DNA of 64,000 bases from Aurantibacter_A sp965215845. Its GTDB lineage: Bacteria; Bacteroidota; Bacteroidia; Flavobacteriales; Flavobacteriaceae. Both the position numbers and the translations under genes were made by a program. Under the pieces are notes generated by a model, which worked only from the letters and a program-made list of their open reading frames with translations, did not search any database and was not told where the DNA came from. The stretch covers positions 620,001 through 684,000 of the forward strand of contig CBDCEL010000003.1 in NCBI GenBank assembly GCA_965215845.1, given 5' to 3'. Below are positions 1 through 10,300 of this stretch, piece after piece. Each line of letters begins with the position of its first letter. Position 1 is the stretch's first letter.

Positions 1-48
1 CTGCCGACCGAATTGGTCTATAAAATGCTTTGCGGGCGTACCGAATGA
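1..48 (+). CDS. C-terminal tail of a Maf-like gene (cut by window start)
   Basis: An open frame enters from the left edge and ends at TGA 46-48. The last 15 residues read LPTELVYKMLCGRTE. Maf-family nucleotide pyrophosphatases typically end in a short LP..LV...L helix, so this is probably the end of a maf gene. Only the tail is visible, so the call rests on this short match and on the next gene, whose homologues I recall being named after Maf. Confidence 0.45.
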   Translation: MPTELVYKMLCGRTE

Positions 49-54
49 CGAATT

Positions 55-1035
55 TTGAGTAACTTTATAAAAAAGATATTTATGTTCAAGAAATGGATTA
101 GACTGGAACTGGCGGTGGTCTTTTTTGTCGCTATGGCCACCTTGGCGGAATCTTGCAAACAACAGACGGAAGAGGGTTCGAGCGATTTGGCTTTGAACGA
201 AAACCCGGAAAAAAAGGTCCTCCCCAAAAAAGAGCTTAGCTCAGAATTCAAGGCGTATTGGTACAATGGCGAGGCCGAGATTACCTCCTACAAATTGGAA
301 CAGGCGCGTTACGGTGAGATGCGTGATGGGAATGCGGTCTTAATCTATGTAACCGAACCGTTTTTACCAGAAAAGCAGACCAAGGCCGATGGCAGCAATC
401 CTGGCAATATTCCTGTTTTGAAATTGAACAGCACGAAAAGCTACCTGACCGGGATCTACCCCTATTCGATCATGAGCAGCAGCTTTTATCCCGTGCACGA
501 TAATCGCCATGCCATAAAGGTATCGTTCTCGGCCCAAGAGTGGTGTGGCCAGGTTTACGCGCAATTGAACAATCGTGCCAAATTTGAGGTAATGTCCCAC
601 TCCTATTTTGAAAGTGAGGCCGATCAAAACTTCAAATTGGATAAAGAACTTCTCGAAAATGAGATTTGGAACAAAATAAGAATCAACCCCGAAGAACTTC
701 CGGTAGGCAATTTAAAAATTATCCCCTCGTTGGAATACATAAGACTCTCCCATAAAGAGTTGAAAGCCTACGACGCAACTTTAAGTTTAAATGAGAACGG
801 GGCTACGTCCGTTTATGAAATTTCATATCCCGAACTGAAAAGAACCTTGAAAATTGAGTTTGAGACGGCCTTTCCGCACAGTATCATGGGCTGGAAGGAG
901 ACTTTTGAAAGTGGCTTTGGTGCCGGAAAAAAGGAATTGACCTCCAGTGCCAAAAGAATAAAATCCATCAAAAGCCCCTATTGGCAGAAAAATAGCAACG
1001 AATTTCTTCCTCTAAGGGATAGTCTCGGATTATGA
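55..1035 (+). CDS. Exported lipoprotein-like protein (often mislabelled septum formation inhibitor Maf)
   Basis: The protein has 326 residues, with a basic start, a hydrophobic segment at about residues 16-32 and then a Cys followed by Lys, Gln and acidic residues, as in a lipoprotein signal (LAES-C, an imperfect lipobox). The mature part contains a YWYNGEAEITSY segment that I recall from a Flavobacteriaceae family annotated as 'septum formation inhibitor Maf'. It has none of the Maf nucleotide-binding motifs, so that name is probably inherited from the adjacent maf gene. Function is unknown. A start at Met 82 (residue 10) is equally possible. Its stop overlaps the next start (ATGA), so it is probably co-transcribed with the mechanosensitive channel remnant. 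Confidence 0.7.
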   Translation: MSNFIKKIFMFKKWIRLELAVVFFVAMATLAESCKQQTEEGSSDLALNENPEKKVLPKKELSSEFKAYWYNGEAEITSYKLEQARYGEMRDGNAVLIYVTEPFLPEKQTKADGSNPGNIPVLKLNSTKSYLTGIYPYSIMSSSFYPVHDNRHAIKVSFSAQEWCGQVYAQLNNRAKFEVMSHSYFESEADQNFKLDKELLENEIWNKIRINPEELPVGNLKIIPSLEYIRLSHKELKAYDATLSLNENGATSVYEISYPELKRTLKIEFETAFPHSIMGWKETFESGFGAGKKELTSSAKRIKSIKSPYWQKNSNEFLPLRDSLGL

Positions 1036-1560
1036 TAGAAGAATTTCTTACCAAATCCCAGTCTCAGGTGTTGGGGACGGTCATCTGCATTGCCGTACTA
1101 CTCTTTATTCGATATATAAGCAACAAGGCCATCATTAAGATTGGCAGATTACGTGATAAAAAACACCATAAGAACCAAATTGGTTTCAAAGTATGTATCA
1201 TTTGGTTTGGTGGCCGTAGCCTTTATCGTCATGATTTTTATATGGGGAGTCGATTTCAGGGAACTCGGCCTTGTGATGTCCTCAATTTTCGCAGTTATAG
1301 GTGTTGCATTATTCGCGAGTTGGTCTATACTGAGCAATGTAACGGCTGGAATCATCTTGTTTTTTTGGTATCCTTTTAAAATTGGTGACCGCATAAAGAT
1401 TCATGATTCAGATTTCCTGGACGAGGCACTTATTCTCGACATAGGGGCCTTTCATTTGCATCTCAAAAAAGACAATGGGGAGTTCGTGACCTATCCGAAT
1501 AATTTGCTTTTGCAAAAGGGGGTCGTACTGATCGAAAAAAATGCGGGCTTCAACAATTAG
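1032..1560 (+). pseudogene. Small MscS-type mechanosensitive channel, frameshifted
   Basis: Frame 1 starts at ATG 1032 and gives an N-terminal helix and GRLRDKK. Frame 2, open until the stop ending at 1560, gives the rest of a small MscS protein: a second membrane helix, the pore-lining helix with FAVIGVALFASWSILSNVTAG, and the beta domain with FKIGDRIKI and TYPNNLLLQKG. The frames join if one A is removed from the six-A run at 1158-1163, which would give a normal protein of about 175 residues. It is either a recent frameshift, a sequencing error in a homopolymer, or less likely a slippage site. The rest of the frame is free of stops, so decay, if real, is recent. Confidence 0.75.
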
Positions 1561-1637
1561 GATAGATTAAAGGTATTCGAAGTGACCAATATCTGTTAAA
1601 GAATATGTAATTATCCTGAGCGGCGTGTTAATCTTTC

Positions 1638-1645
1638 TATCTTTG
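1638..1645 (+). promoter_or_regulatory. Bacteroidetes -7 promoter box (TATCTTTG)
   Basis: TATCTTTG matches TAnnTTTG and lies 23 bases before the PIG-L start. A clear TTG -33 element is not visible, so it is a moderate prediction. It would drive the PIG-L / small peptide / symporter cassette. Confidence 0.45.
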
Positions 1646-1668
1646 AGAAACCTCTAAACCAACGTGCA

Positions 1669-4203
1669 ATGCGTATATTATTGGTATTCTTCGTCGGCAT
1701 ACTTTTGACGAGCCATGACTTAAAGGCCCAAGCACCTGAGAGACCTACATCTGCAGAAATCCATCACCAAATTCAAAAGCTCAATTTTTTGGGTTCCGCG
1801 CTTTATGTAGCCGCGCATCCAGATGACGAAAACACACGATTGATCTCATATCTTTCGAACAACGTAAAGGCACGAACGGCATATCTATCCATTACTAGAG
1901 GTGACGGCGGGCAAAATCTTATCGGGCCCGAATTACGTGAACTTCTTGGGGTACTTCGAACCCAGGAACTATTGGCCGCAAGGCGAATTGATGGTGGGCA
2001 GCAGTTCTTTACCAGGGCCAATGACTTCGGATATTCGAAACATCCTGACGAAACCTTGAAACTCTGGAATAAAGACGAGGTACTCGGCGATGTGGTTTGG
2101 ACCATTAGAAACTTCAAGCCCGATGTCATTATCAACCGTTTCGACCATCGCTCTCCCGGAAGCACACATGGCCACCACACCTCATCGGCCATGTTGAGTG
2201 TTGAGGCGTTCGACTTGGTGAACGACCCTGAGAAATACAAAGAACAACTCTCCCTGATCGAACCATGGCAGCCGAGACGGTTGTTTTTCAATACATCATG
2301 GTGGTTCTACGGTAGCCAAGAAAAGTTTGCGGAAGCCGATAAATCAAAAATGCTGAATATGGATGTCGGTGTCTATTATCCTATGCTGGGCCTATCAAAC
2401 AATGAAATTGCTTCCATTGCCAGCAGCCAACATCTTTGTCAGGGTTTCGGAAGAATTACCACAAGGGGTTCGCAACCCGAATATGTCGAATTTCTTAAAG
2501 GTGATATGCCCGAAGACAAAACGAATATCTTCGATGGCATCGATACCAGCTGGTCGAGAATCGCTGGTGGCAAAAAAGTGGGCGAGCTTTTATACCCAAT
2601 TGAGGAAAATTTCGATTTCAAGAATCCTGCGAAGCATATTCCACAATTGATCAAAGCCTATCAACTTCTTCAAGAAACGGGTGATGAGCACTGGAAAAAA
2701 ATCAAATTGCAAGAATTAAAGGACATTATTCTAATGGTTTCGGGGCTTTATCTTGAGGCTTCCTCGAAAAATCCAATTGCCAACCCTGGGGGATCTTCTG
2801 AATTGACCGTTGAACTTTTGAACCGGAGCGATGCCAAGGTGCTTCTAAAATCCATTGGCATTCCAACATTGGGGCTCCGGCAAACCAAAAACATTCCTCT
2901 CGCCAATAATGAGAAGCAGAATATGGAGTTGACGATTCAAATTCCGAAGGAGACCGCATACACGAGCCCGTATTGGCTGAATGAAAAAGGTACTTTGGGA
3001 ATGTACAAGGTCGATGACCAAGAGCTTATTGGCAAGCCTGAAACCCCAAGGGCGATCGAGATGGAATTTGTTCTCGATTTCGATGGAAGTGAGATTACTT
3101 TTTCAAGACCCGTCATCCATAGATTCTCAAGACCTGACAAAGGTGAAATCTACAGGCCCTTCGAAATATTGCCATTGGCGACAGCATCGATCAACGATAA
3201 GGTGATAATTTTCGCAGATGGGAAACCCAAGAACATTCCTATTACGGTTAAAGCCCATGCCGATAGTTTAAAAGGTGAATTGGAATTGCGTTCTTCTGGG
3301 GGATGGAAGGTCGACCAACAGATGAAACCCTTCGAAATCGCTAAAAAAGGGGATGCCCAGACCTTAACCTTTAAGTTGACCCCACCCGATAACGAGGATG
3401 AAAGTTATATTTCTCCGATTGTTCACGTAAACGGGCAGGCCATCGGTAAAGAATTGGTCATCATTGATTATGACCATGTTCCCATGCAGTCGATATTGCT
3501 TCCATCCGAGGCCAAGGTGGTTCGTCTCAATATTCAAAAAGTAGGGGAACATATAGGTTACATAATGGGTGCTGGTGACGAAGTGCCCAGAAGTCTGGAA
3601 CAGATTGGCTACACCGTTCATACGATAGACCCTTCAAGTATCGGCGACGGGTCCCTTAAAAATTATGACGCGGTGGTGGTTGGCATTCGCGCCTATAATG
3701 TCTTGCCCGAGCTTAAGTTCAAACAAAAGTTTTTGTTGGATTATGTAAAGGAAGGTGGCAATTTGGTGTTGCAATACAATACCGCGGGTCGATGGGATAG
3801 AGCTTACGAAGGTATAGCGCCTTACAAATTGAAATTATCGCGAGACCGTGTGACTGATGAAAGTTCTGAAGTCGATATCATTGCAAAGGATCATTCCTTG
3901 GTCAATTTTCCAAACCTGATCACAAAAAAGGATTTCGAGGGTTGGGTGCAAGAAAGAGGGTTATATTTCCCGAACGAATGGAGCCAAGAATTCACCCCGA
4001 TACTTTCAATGAAAGATCAAGGGGAAAATGCCAAAATGGGTAGTTTGGTCGTAGCCCCATATGGAGAGGGGCACTATATCTATACCGGTCTGAGCTTTTT
4101 CAGGGAACTTCCGGCAGGCGTTTCAGGTGCCTATAAGATATTTGCGAATATGTTGTCGATCGGCAAGGATAAGGTTGATACGGAATCAGATATCAAGGGG
4201 TAG
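1669..4203 (+). CDS. Secreted PIG-L (LmbE-like) deacetylase, long form
   Basis: The protein has 844 residues with a signal peptide (about 1-20). The PIG-L domain follows at about 35-260, with the zinc motif AHPDDE and downstream STHGHHTSS. Family members are zinc-dependent N-deacetylases acting on N-acetylglucosamine-type groups. The middle is beta-rich, and the C-terminal part (about 640-840) has a glutamine-amidotransferase/ThuA-like fold pattern (YDAVVVGIRAYN, GGNLVLQYNTAG). Long PIG-L proteins of this kind are common in Bacteroidetes. It sits two bases before a 33-residue membrane peptide and just upstream of a sodium:solute symporter, which suggests release of a small amino-sugar-like compound outside the cytoplasm and its uptake. 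The substrate is not known. Confidence 0.85.
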   Translation: MRILLVFFVGILLTSHDLKAQAPERPTSAEIHHQIQKLNFLGSALYVAAHPDDENTRLISYLSNNVKARTAYLSITRGDGGQNLIGPELRELLGVLRTQELLAARRIDGGQQFFTRANDFGYSKHPDETLKLWNKDEVLGDVVWTIRNFKPDVIINRFDHRSPGSTHGHHTSSAMLSVEAFDLVNDPEKYKEQLSLIEPWQPRRLFFNTSWWFYGSQEKFAEADKSKMLNMDVGVYYPMLGLSNNEIASIASSQHLCQGFGRITTRGSQPEYVEFLKGDMPEDKTNIFDGIDTSWSRIAGGKKVGELLYPIEENFDFKNPAKHIPQLIKAYQLLQETGDEHWKKIKLQELKDIILMVSGLYLEASSKNPIANPGGSSELTVELLNRSDAKVLLKSIGIPTLGLRQTKNIPLANNEKQNMELTIQIPKETAYTSPYWLNEKGTLGMYKVDDQELIGKPETPRAIEMEFVLDFDGSEITFSRPVIHRFSRPDKGEIYRPFEILPLATASINDKVIIFADGKPKNIPITVKAHADSLKGELELRSSGGWKVDQQMKPFEIAKKGDAQTLTFKLTPPDNEDESYISPIVHVNGQAIGKELVIIDYDHVPMQSILLPSEAKVVRLNIQKVGEHIGYIMGAGDEVPRSLEQIGYTVHTIDPSSIGDGSLKNYDAVVVGIRAYNVLPELKFKQKFLLDYVKEGGNLVLQYNTAGRWDRAYEGIAPYKLKLSRDRVTDESSEVDIIAKDHSLVNFPNLITKKDFEGWVQERGLYFPNEWSQEFTPILSMKDQGENAKMGSLVVAPYGEGHYIYTGLSFFRELPAGVSGAYKIFANMLSIGKDKVDTESDIKG

Positions 4204-4205
4204 TC

Positions 4206-4307
4206 ATGGAAAATAAATTTATCTGGAAGAAAGAATACACCTTGGTCTTGGTGCTCAACATAATCTACATATTGGTATTTTACTACATAATGACATCCAC
4301 CGTATAA
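4206..4307 (+). CDS. 33-residue single-helix membrane peptide
   Basis: ATG 4206 opens a 33-codon frame that ends directly before the symporter ATG at 4308 and starts two bases after the PIG-L stop. It has a charged N-terminus (MENKFIWKKEY) followed by one hydrophobic helix of about 20 residues. The tight spacing on both sides supports translation as part of the operon. It may be a small subunit or chaperone of the symporter; this is inference from position only. Confidence 0.6.
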   Translation: MENKFIWKKEYTLVLVLNIIYILVFYYIMTSTV

Positions 4308-6041
4308 ATGGAAGTTCTTGATTGGGTCGTACTTTGCGCAACACTCGTTTTCATCGTTGGTTACGGTGTTTGGAAAACAAAAGGGAGTAAAAACGTAGAC
4401 GACTATGTACGTGGTGGCAATCAGGCCAAATGGTGGACGATTGGTCTGTCTGTGATGGCCACTCAGGCCAGCGCCATTACTTTTTTGTCAACTCCGGGTC
4501 AAGCATTTCATGACGGCATGGGGTTCGTACAGTTTTATTTTGGTTTGCCCCTAGCCATGATTGTGATCTGTTTAGTCTTTGTTCCACTCTACCATCGCTT
4601 AAAAGTCTATACGGCCTATGAATTTCTCGAGACCCGCTTTGACCTAAAAACAAGATCGCTGGCTGCAATTTTGTTCTTGATCCAAAGGGGGTTGGCTGCG
4701 GGTATCACGATTTTCGCACCTTCCATAATTCTATCGGCCGTACTTGGTTGGGACCTCAAAACCCTAAATATTATTATTGGTATACTGGTCATCATTTATA
4801 CCGTTTCTGGCGGCACAAGGGCCGTTAGCGTTACCCAAAAGCAGCAGATGTTCATTATTATGTTGGGGATGTTCATCACCTTCTTTTTTATTTTGGGATC
4901 CCTGCCCTCCGATATCAACTTGGGGAAGGCGTTGAAGATTGCCGGGGCGAGCGATAAACTCAATATTTTGGATTTTAACTTCGATACCTCGAGCAGATAT
5001 ACCTTCTGGAGCGGCATCACGGGGGGCTTCTTTTTGGCGCTGGCCTATTTTGGAACGGACCAGAGCCAGGTTCAACGATATCTATCCGGCAAGTCACTTC
5101 GCGAAAGTCAATTGGGGCTTGTATTCAATGGCATCTTCAAAATACCGATGCAGTTTTTCATTTTGTTGGTCGGCGTAATGGTCTTTGTTTTTTACCAGTA
5201 CAATCCATCTCCGTTGAATTTCAATCCTGCCGCGACCCAGACAGTAATGGAATCAGAACTTGCCACCAAATATGCCGAACTCGAAAGAGGCCATCAAGAA
5301 CTTGAGGTGGCCAAGAAAATGGCACAGGAAAAATTCTCCGCAGCCTTGTCAAGAAAGGAATACGACGCCATTGTACAGGCCAAGCTTGAAATTATAGATA
5401 TAAACAAAAAAGACAGTACCAGTCGGCAGGCGGCCAAGGCCTTGATCAAGGAAGCCGATGACAGTGCCGAGACCAATGATAAAGACTACGTCTTTATTCA
5501 TTTTATACTAAACAACCTACCAAAGGGACTTATTGGGCTACTTTTGGCGGTAATACTTTCGGCCGCCATGTCTTCAACGGCTTCTGAATTAAATGCTCTG
5601 GGCACCATCACTGCCTTGGATTTATACAAACGGAACAAAAAGGAAGTACTTACCGAAAAGCACTATGTAATGGCTTCAAAAGGTTTTACTTTTTTGTGGG
5701 GGGCAATTGCCATACTGATCGCTTGTGTCGCCAATCTTTTTGACAATCTGATTCAATTGGTGAATATTATCGGGTCTATTTTCTATGGAAACGTACTTGG
5801 CATTTTCCTACTGGCCTTCTTTTTCAAGTTCATTAAGGGAAATGCCGTCTTCTTTGCCGCCTTACTGACCCAGGCCGTAATCATCGTACTCTACTATTTT
5901 CTTATACATATTCACCCCGAAGGTCAAGAAAAACTGGGTTACCTGTGGTTGAATTTCATCGGGGCCGCCCTGGTCATCTTCACGGCAATGATTTTCGAAG
6001 GATTTGATAGACTGTTGAAGAATCCGCAAATGAAATCTTAG
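4308..6041 (+). CDS. Sodium:solute symporter (SSS family)
   Basis: The protein has 577 residues and about 13 predicted membrane helices. The SSS hallmarks are visible: YVRGGNQAKWW after helix 1, the ATQASAITFLSTPGQAF core, and SGGTRAVSVTQKQQ. An extra hydrophilic stretch of about 85 residues, rich in Glu, Lys and Ala and likely coiled-coil (about residues 310-395), lies between membrane helices after VFYQYNPSPLNF. It probably imports a sugar, amino sugar or sialic-acid-like compound with sodium. The substrate cannot be read from the sequence, but the link with PIG-L suggests a deacetylated product. Confidence 0.88.
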   Translation: MEVLDWVVLCATLVFIVGYGVWKTKGSKNVDDYVRGGNQAKWWTIGLSVMATQASAITFLSTPGQAFHDGMGFVQFYFGLPLAMIVICLVFVPLYHRLKVYTAYEFLETRFDLKTRSLAAILFLIQRGLAAGITIFAPSIILSAVLGWDLKTLNIIIGILVIIYTVSGGTRAVSVTQKQQMFIIMLGMFITFFFILGSLPSDINLGKALKIAGASDKLNILDFNFDTSSRYTFWSGITGGFFLALAYFGTDQSQVQRYLSGKSLRESQLGLVFNGIFKIPMQFFILLVGVMVFVFYQYNPSPLNFNPAATQTVMESELATKYAELERGHQELEVAKKMAQEKFSAALSRKEYDAIVQAKLEIIDINKKDSTSRQAAKALIKEADDSAETNDKDYVFIHFILNNLPKGLIGLLLAVILSAAMSSTASELNALGTITALDLYKRNKKEVLTEKHYVMASKGFTFLWGAIAILIACVANLFDNLIQLVNIIGSIFYGNVLGIFLLAFFFKFIKGNAVFFAALLTQAVIIVLYYFLIHIHPEGQEKLGYLWLNFIGAALVIFTAMIFEGFDRLLKNPQMKS

Positions 6042-6146
6042 ACAGCGGTTGACAGCCCCGTCAGTTACTAAATTGCAAATGGATTTTTCATAATGGCTAT
6101 ATTTACCTTTCCATTGCGTATTTTTTAGGACATCTTCTCACGAAAT

Positions 6147-7184
6147 ATGAAAAAAAACTATACGATAAAAGATATAGCCGATTTGGCCGGAGTTTCAAAG
6201 GGTACGGTCGACCGTGTGCTTCATAAAAGGGGGAAAGTATCGATAGAGGCGAAGGAAAAAGTGACACAGGTACTCAAGGAAATTGACTATAAGCCGAACC
6301 TAATTGCAAGAAACTTAAAGCAGAACCGGGTTTACCGAATATGTGTTTTGATCCCTGATGCCGAAATCGATAACTACTGGATTCCTGCGGAAAGGGGAAT
6401 CGATGCGGCCGAAGAAGAATTCAGGCCTTTTGGCTTGATCGTAGAAAAGTTCCATTTCAACTCGAATAAGAAAAAATCATTCCACAACGTTGCCAATTTG
6501 GCCATTGCCTCTCGACCCGACGCTATTTTAATGGCCCCCGTCTTCCATCGGGAATCGTTAAGGGTCTTTCAAGAATGCAAGAGAGGAAATATTAAGGTAG
6601 CCTCGTTCAACAACTATATCGATTCTTTAAGTCTGGAGCATTTTATTGGCCAAGATCTTTATCGCAGTGGTAGGGTGGCAGCCAGTCTCATAGACAAAAT
6701 TACACCAAGCGATTCAAGAATAGCCATAATCCATATTGACGAGGAGGCCCATATGCGCCAAAAGGAAATTGGTTTCAAGGATTATTTCAAGGAGAAATAC
6801 AAAAAGAGTACGCAAATTGTGACCTATAGCTTCAAAACCGGCGGCAAAGTCGATGTTGAAAGTGAGATTTCCTTGTTTCTTGCCGGCCATGATTTGATCT
6901 CGGCAGCCTTTATAACAAACTCCAAAGCTTATGTGGTGGTCGAAACCTTGAAAAAGGAAAATGCGGAAATGGGCATCGTCGGTTATGACTTGTTAAAGGG
7001 CAATATCAAATTGTTGAAACAGGGTAAAATCGATTTTCTCATTCACCAAAAACCATATAGACAGGCCCATCAGGGAGTGAGCTATCTTGCCGAAAACCTC
7101 CTTTTTGATAAAGACATGCCATCAAAAAAACTATTGCCCATCGACGTGATTACCTTTGAAAATGTAGAATATTACATTGACTGA
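6147..7184 (+). CDS. LacI-family transcriptional regulator
   Basis: The protein has 345 residues. The N-terminal LacI helix-turn-helix is clear (YTIKDIADLAGVSKGTVDRVL, hinge-helix region to about residue 58), followed by a periplasmic-binding-protein-like sensor domain (about 65-340). The N-terminal HTH with a sugar-binding-like domain is typical of carbon-source regulators. It lies between the symporter cassette and the SusC/SusD genes. A perfect palindrome with a central CG lies 31 bases after its stop and before susC, in the form expected of a LacI-family operator. It probably controls the SusCD genes and perhaps the PIG-L cassette in response to the imported compound. Confidence 0.9.
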   Translation: MKKNYTIKDIADLAGVSKGTVDRVLHKRGKVSIEAKEKVTQVLKEIDYKPNLIARNLKQNRVYRICVLIPDAEIDNYWIPAERGIDAAEEEFRPFGLIVEKFHFNSNKKKSFHNVANLAIASRPDAILMAPVFHRESLRVFQECKRGNIKVASFNNYIDSLSLEHFIGQDLYRSGRVAASLIDKITPSDSRIAIIHIDEEAHMRQKEIGFKDYFKEKYKKSTQIVTYSFKTGGKVDVESEISLFLAGHDLISAAFITNSKAYVVVETLKKENAEMGIVGYDLLKGNIKLLKQGKIDFLIHQKPYRQAHQGVSYLAENLLFDKDMPSKKLLPIDVITFENVEYYID

Positions 7185-7214
7185 CCTAATTGCCCTACGT
7201 CTAAAGGGTTAAAG

Positions 7215-7228
7215 TGTGTTCGAACACA
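7215..7228. promoter_or_regulatory. Probable LacI-type operator upstream of susC
   Basis: TGTGTTCGAACACA is a perfect 14-base palindrome with a central CG, the usual form of LacI-family operators (compare TGnnAnCGnTnnCA). It lies between the regulator gene and susC, about 145 bases before the susC ATG. No second copy was noticed in the window. Confidence 0.55.
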
Positions 7229-7372
7229 TTTATTTTACGAAAACGGTTGAGTTCTGGAAAAAATTACTAATTTAACCTCAACAATCGGGTGCGAAAGACA
7301 GTTATGATCCCCCTATGGTTTTCGTCCGGTATCAAAAGCTAACACAATTAATTAACTCAAAACACGCAAATT

Positions 7373-10300
7373 ATGATCAAGCGATTATTACTACTTCTTG
7401 CGCTGCTAATGGGGTCTTACTCCTTATCGGCTCAAAGCAAAACCGTGTCGGGAACCATAACCGATGCGGCCGACGGATCGCCCCTGCCGGGTGTTAACGT
7501 TTTGGTTCAAGGTACTACCAATGGTACACAATCCGATTTCGACGGAAATTACTCCATCGACGTCGATGAAGGGGACACCTTGGTCTTCTCTTATTTAGGT
7601 ATGAGTTCCCAGAGTATTACGGTAGGCTCGTCCAATACCGTAAATGTGTCTATGTCAGAAGATGCGAGTCAACTCGATGAAGTTGTTGTGACCGCATTGG
7701 GTATCAAAAGGCAAGAAAAAACACTGACTTATGCACAGCAAACGGTCGACTCAGACGAAATCACCAAAACGCGTGATATCAACTTTCTCAACAGTATAAA
7801 CGGTAAGACAGCCGGGGTCGAAATCAAGAAAAGTAGCTCGGGAGCCGGTGGTTCGACCAAGATTGTGCTTCGAGGAAATAAGTCACTAAGTGGAGACAGT
7901 ACGCCCCTGTTCGTAATTGATGGTATTCCGTTGGCCAATAACAGAGGTGGTCAGCCAGGTATGTGGGGAGGCACTGACTCAGGTGATGGTATATCGGCCC
8001 TGAACCCCGATGATATTGCAAGTATCAGTATTCTGCGGGGAGCGAACGCCGCCATGCTTTATGGTAGTGCAGGTGCCAATGGGGTAGTTCTGATCACTAC
8101 GAAACAAGGTGAAGCCGGCAAAACGACCGTGTCTTTTAATTCGGGCGTTACTTTTGAGAGCGTCATCGAATACCCCGAACTTCAGTTTAGATATGGAGCC
8201 GTTGGTCAGGCAAAAGAAAGCTGGTCCACAACCCCAGGCGACTACGCCGACAGTTTTGTTGAGGACTTCTTTCAAACAGGTAGCAACGTTATCAATTCAC
8301 TTTCGATCAGTGGTGGCAATGATAGAACGACAGCTTATTTTTCATATTCAAATACTACCGCTACCGGTATCACCCCAACGAATAAATATCAAAGAAACAA
8401 TGTTTCCCTCAAGCAATCGACCAAATTGCTGAACGATAAATTGACCATTGGTTCCAATGTTATTCTTTCCATTGAGGACTCGGAGGGTAGGTTGCCTGCT
8501 GGTTACTACCTCAACCCGCTAACCGGTCTTTATTTCTATCCGAGGCAGCGAAATTTTTGGCTTGCCAGGGACAACTACGAAATCTTTGACCCAACAAGGA
8601 ATTTGATGGTACAAAATTGGTTCGTTAATGACCATCACCAATCAAATCCTTATTGGATCATTAACAACCAACCGAGAACCCAGAACAATAGAAGGGTCAT
8701 TGCCAATCTATCTTTGAACTATCAAATTCTAGATCAATTGAACCTTCAGGTTCGGGGTAATTACGACTATGGTAATGTGACCCGTGAACAACAGCATGCC
8801 GCTACGTCGAACTCGACCAACGTGCACCCTAACGGAACATGGGATTACCATAAGTACGAGGATCGATTGATTTATAGCGATGCCATCCTGACCTATGATT
8901 CGGATCTATCGGATAGTTTTAGCTTGACCGCCCTTCTTGGTGGGAGTTATACCAAAACTGACTACGGCGACGGGGTAAGGGTAAACCCCAGCAGTGGAAA
9001 TGGACTGATTTATCCCAATGAGTTCTTTTTCCAAAACTTGGATTTGACCCAAACGCCCGTTCAGTCCGTTACCAACGGTGTCATTGAAAAACAGGGGTTA
9101 TTTGCAAACGCAACCTTGGGCTTTAAGGAAATGCTCTTTTTGGATTTGGGTGGTAGAAACGACTGGGCCTCTACCCTGGCCTTGACCGGTAATGATTCCT
9201 ATTTTTACCCATCTGTTGGTTTGACGGCCATCGTCTCCGAAATGTTCGATATGGGTGAAGCGGTTAGTTTCGGAAAGTTTAGGGTTTCAAGTACCACCGT
9301 GGCAAACGAAGTGCCCTTTAATAGAATCAATCCACAAAATACTATTAGCGATCCGGTCGGTAGCTTGAGAAGAAACACCACAAAGCCGTTTACCGATGCA
9401 GAGCCTGAAATCATTACCAGTACGGAATTTGGTGCGGATTGGCGCTTCTTTGGAAACCGACTTGGTTTTGATTTTACCTATTACCATATCAAGAGTGAGG
9501 ATCAATTCGTCACAGTGCCTCTTGATGCCTCAGATCCAGAATCTGAAGGCCGTTATACTCAAAAATTCATCAACGCCGGGGAAATCGTTAATAAAGGTGT
9601 CGAAATATCCTTGAATGCGGCGCCCATAAGAAATGAGAATCTCGAATGGAATACTACCTTCAATTATACAAGGAACAGAAGTGAGATAGTCGATATAGGT
9701 CCAGATGACGAAAGAATCATTAACTTGGGGTCTTCTGAAGGTTATAGTTCTCGATTGGTCGAGGGCGGAAGATTCAACGATTTGTATGTGTTGAAGTTTC
9801 GAAGAGACGATCAGGGTCGAATTCTTTTTGATGATGACGGAAAGCCTTTAAGGACCCAAGAACGGGAATTGATCGGCAATCTTGACCCAGATTTTACTTT
9901 GGGTTGGAACAACACCTTCAGATACAAGCGCCTCAATGCGAGTATATTGATCAATGGTATATTTGGAGGAAACGTTTTTAGTCAAACGGAATCGATGCTT
10001 GATGGTGCTGGTGTATCGTTGAGAACAGCTCAGGCCCGTGATGTGGGTAGTGTACCGGTAAACGGGGTTGTAGAATCTTCTGGTGCGGCGGTTACCAGTG
10101 TTGACCCAGAAACCTGGTATCGATTCATCGGTGACCGAAATGGGGTTGGTGAGGCCTATGTATTTGACAGAACCAACATTAGGATAGCCCAACTTTCAGT
10201 AGGTTATGATCTGAATGTAAGCAATTGGGATTTCATTAAATCTGCATCAATTTCTTTTATCGGAAATAATCTGGCATTTTTGAAGAAAGAAGCACCGTTT

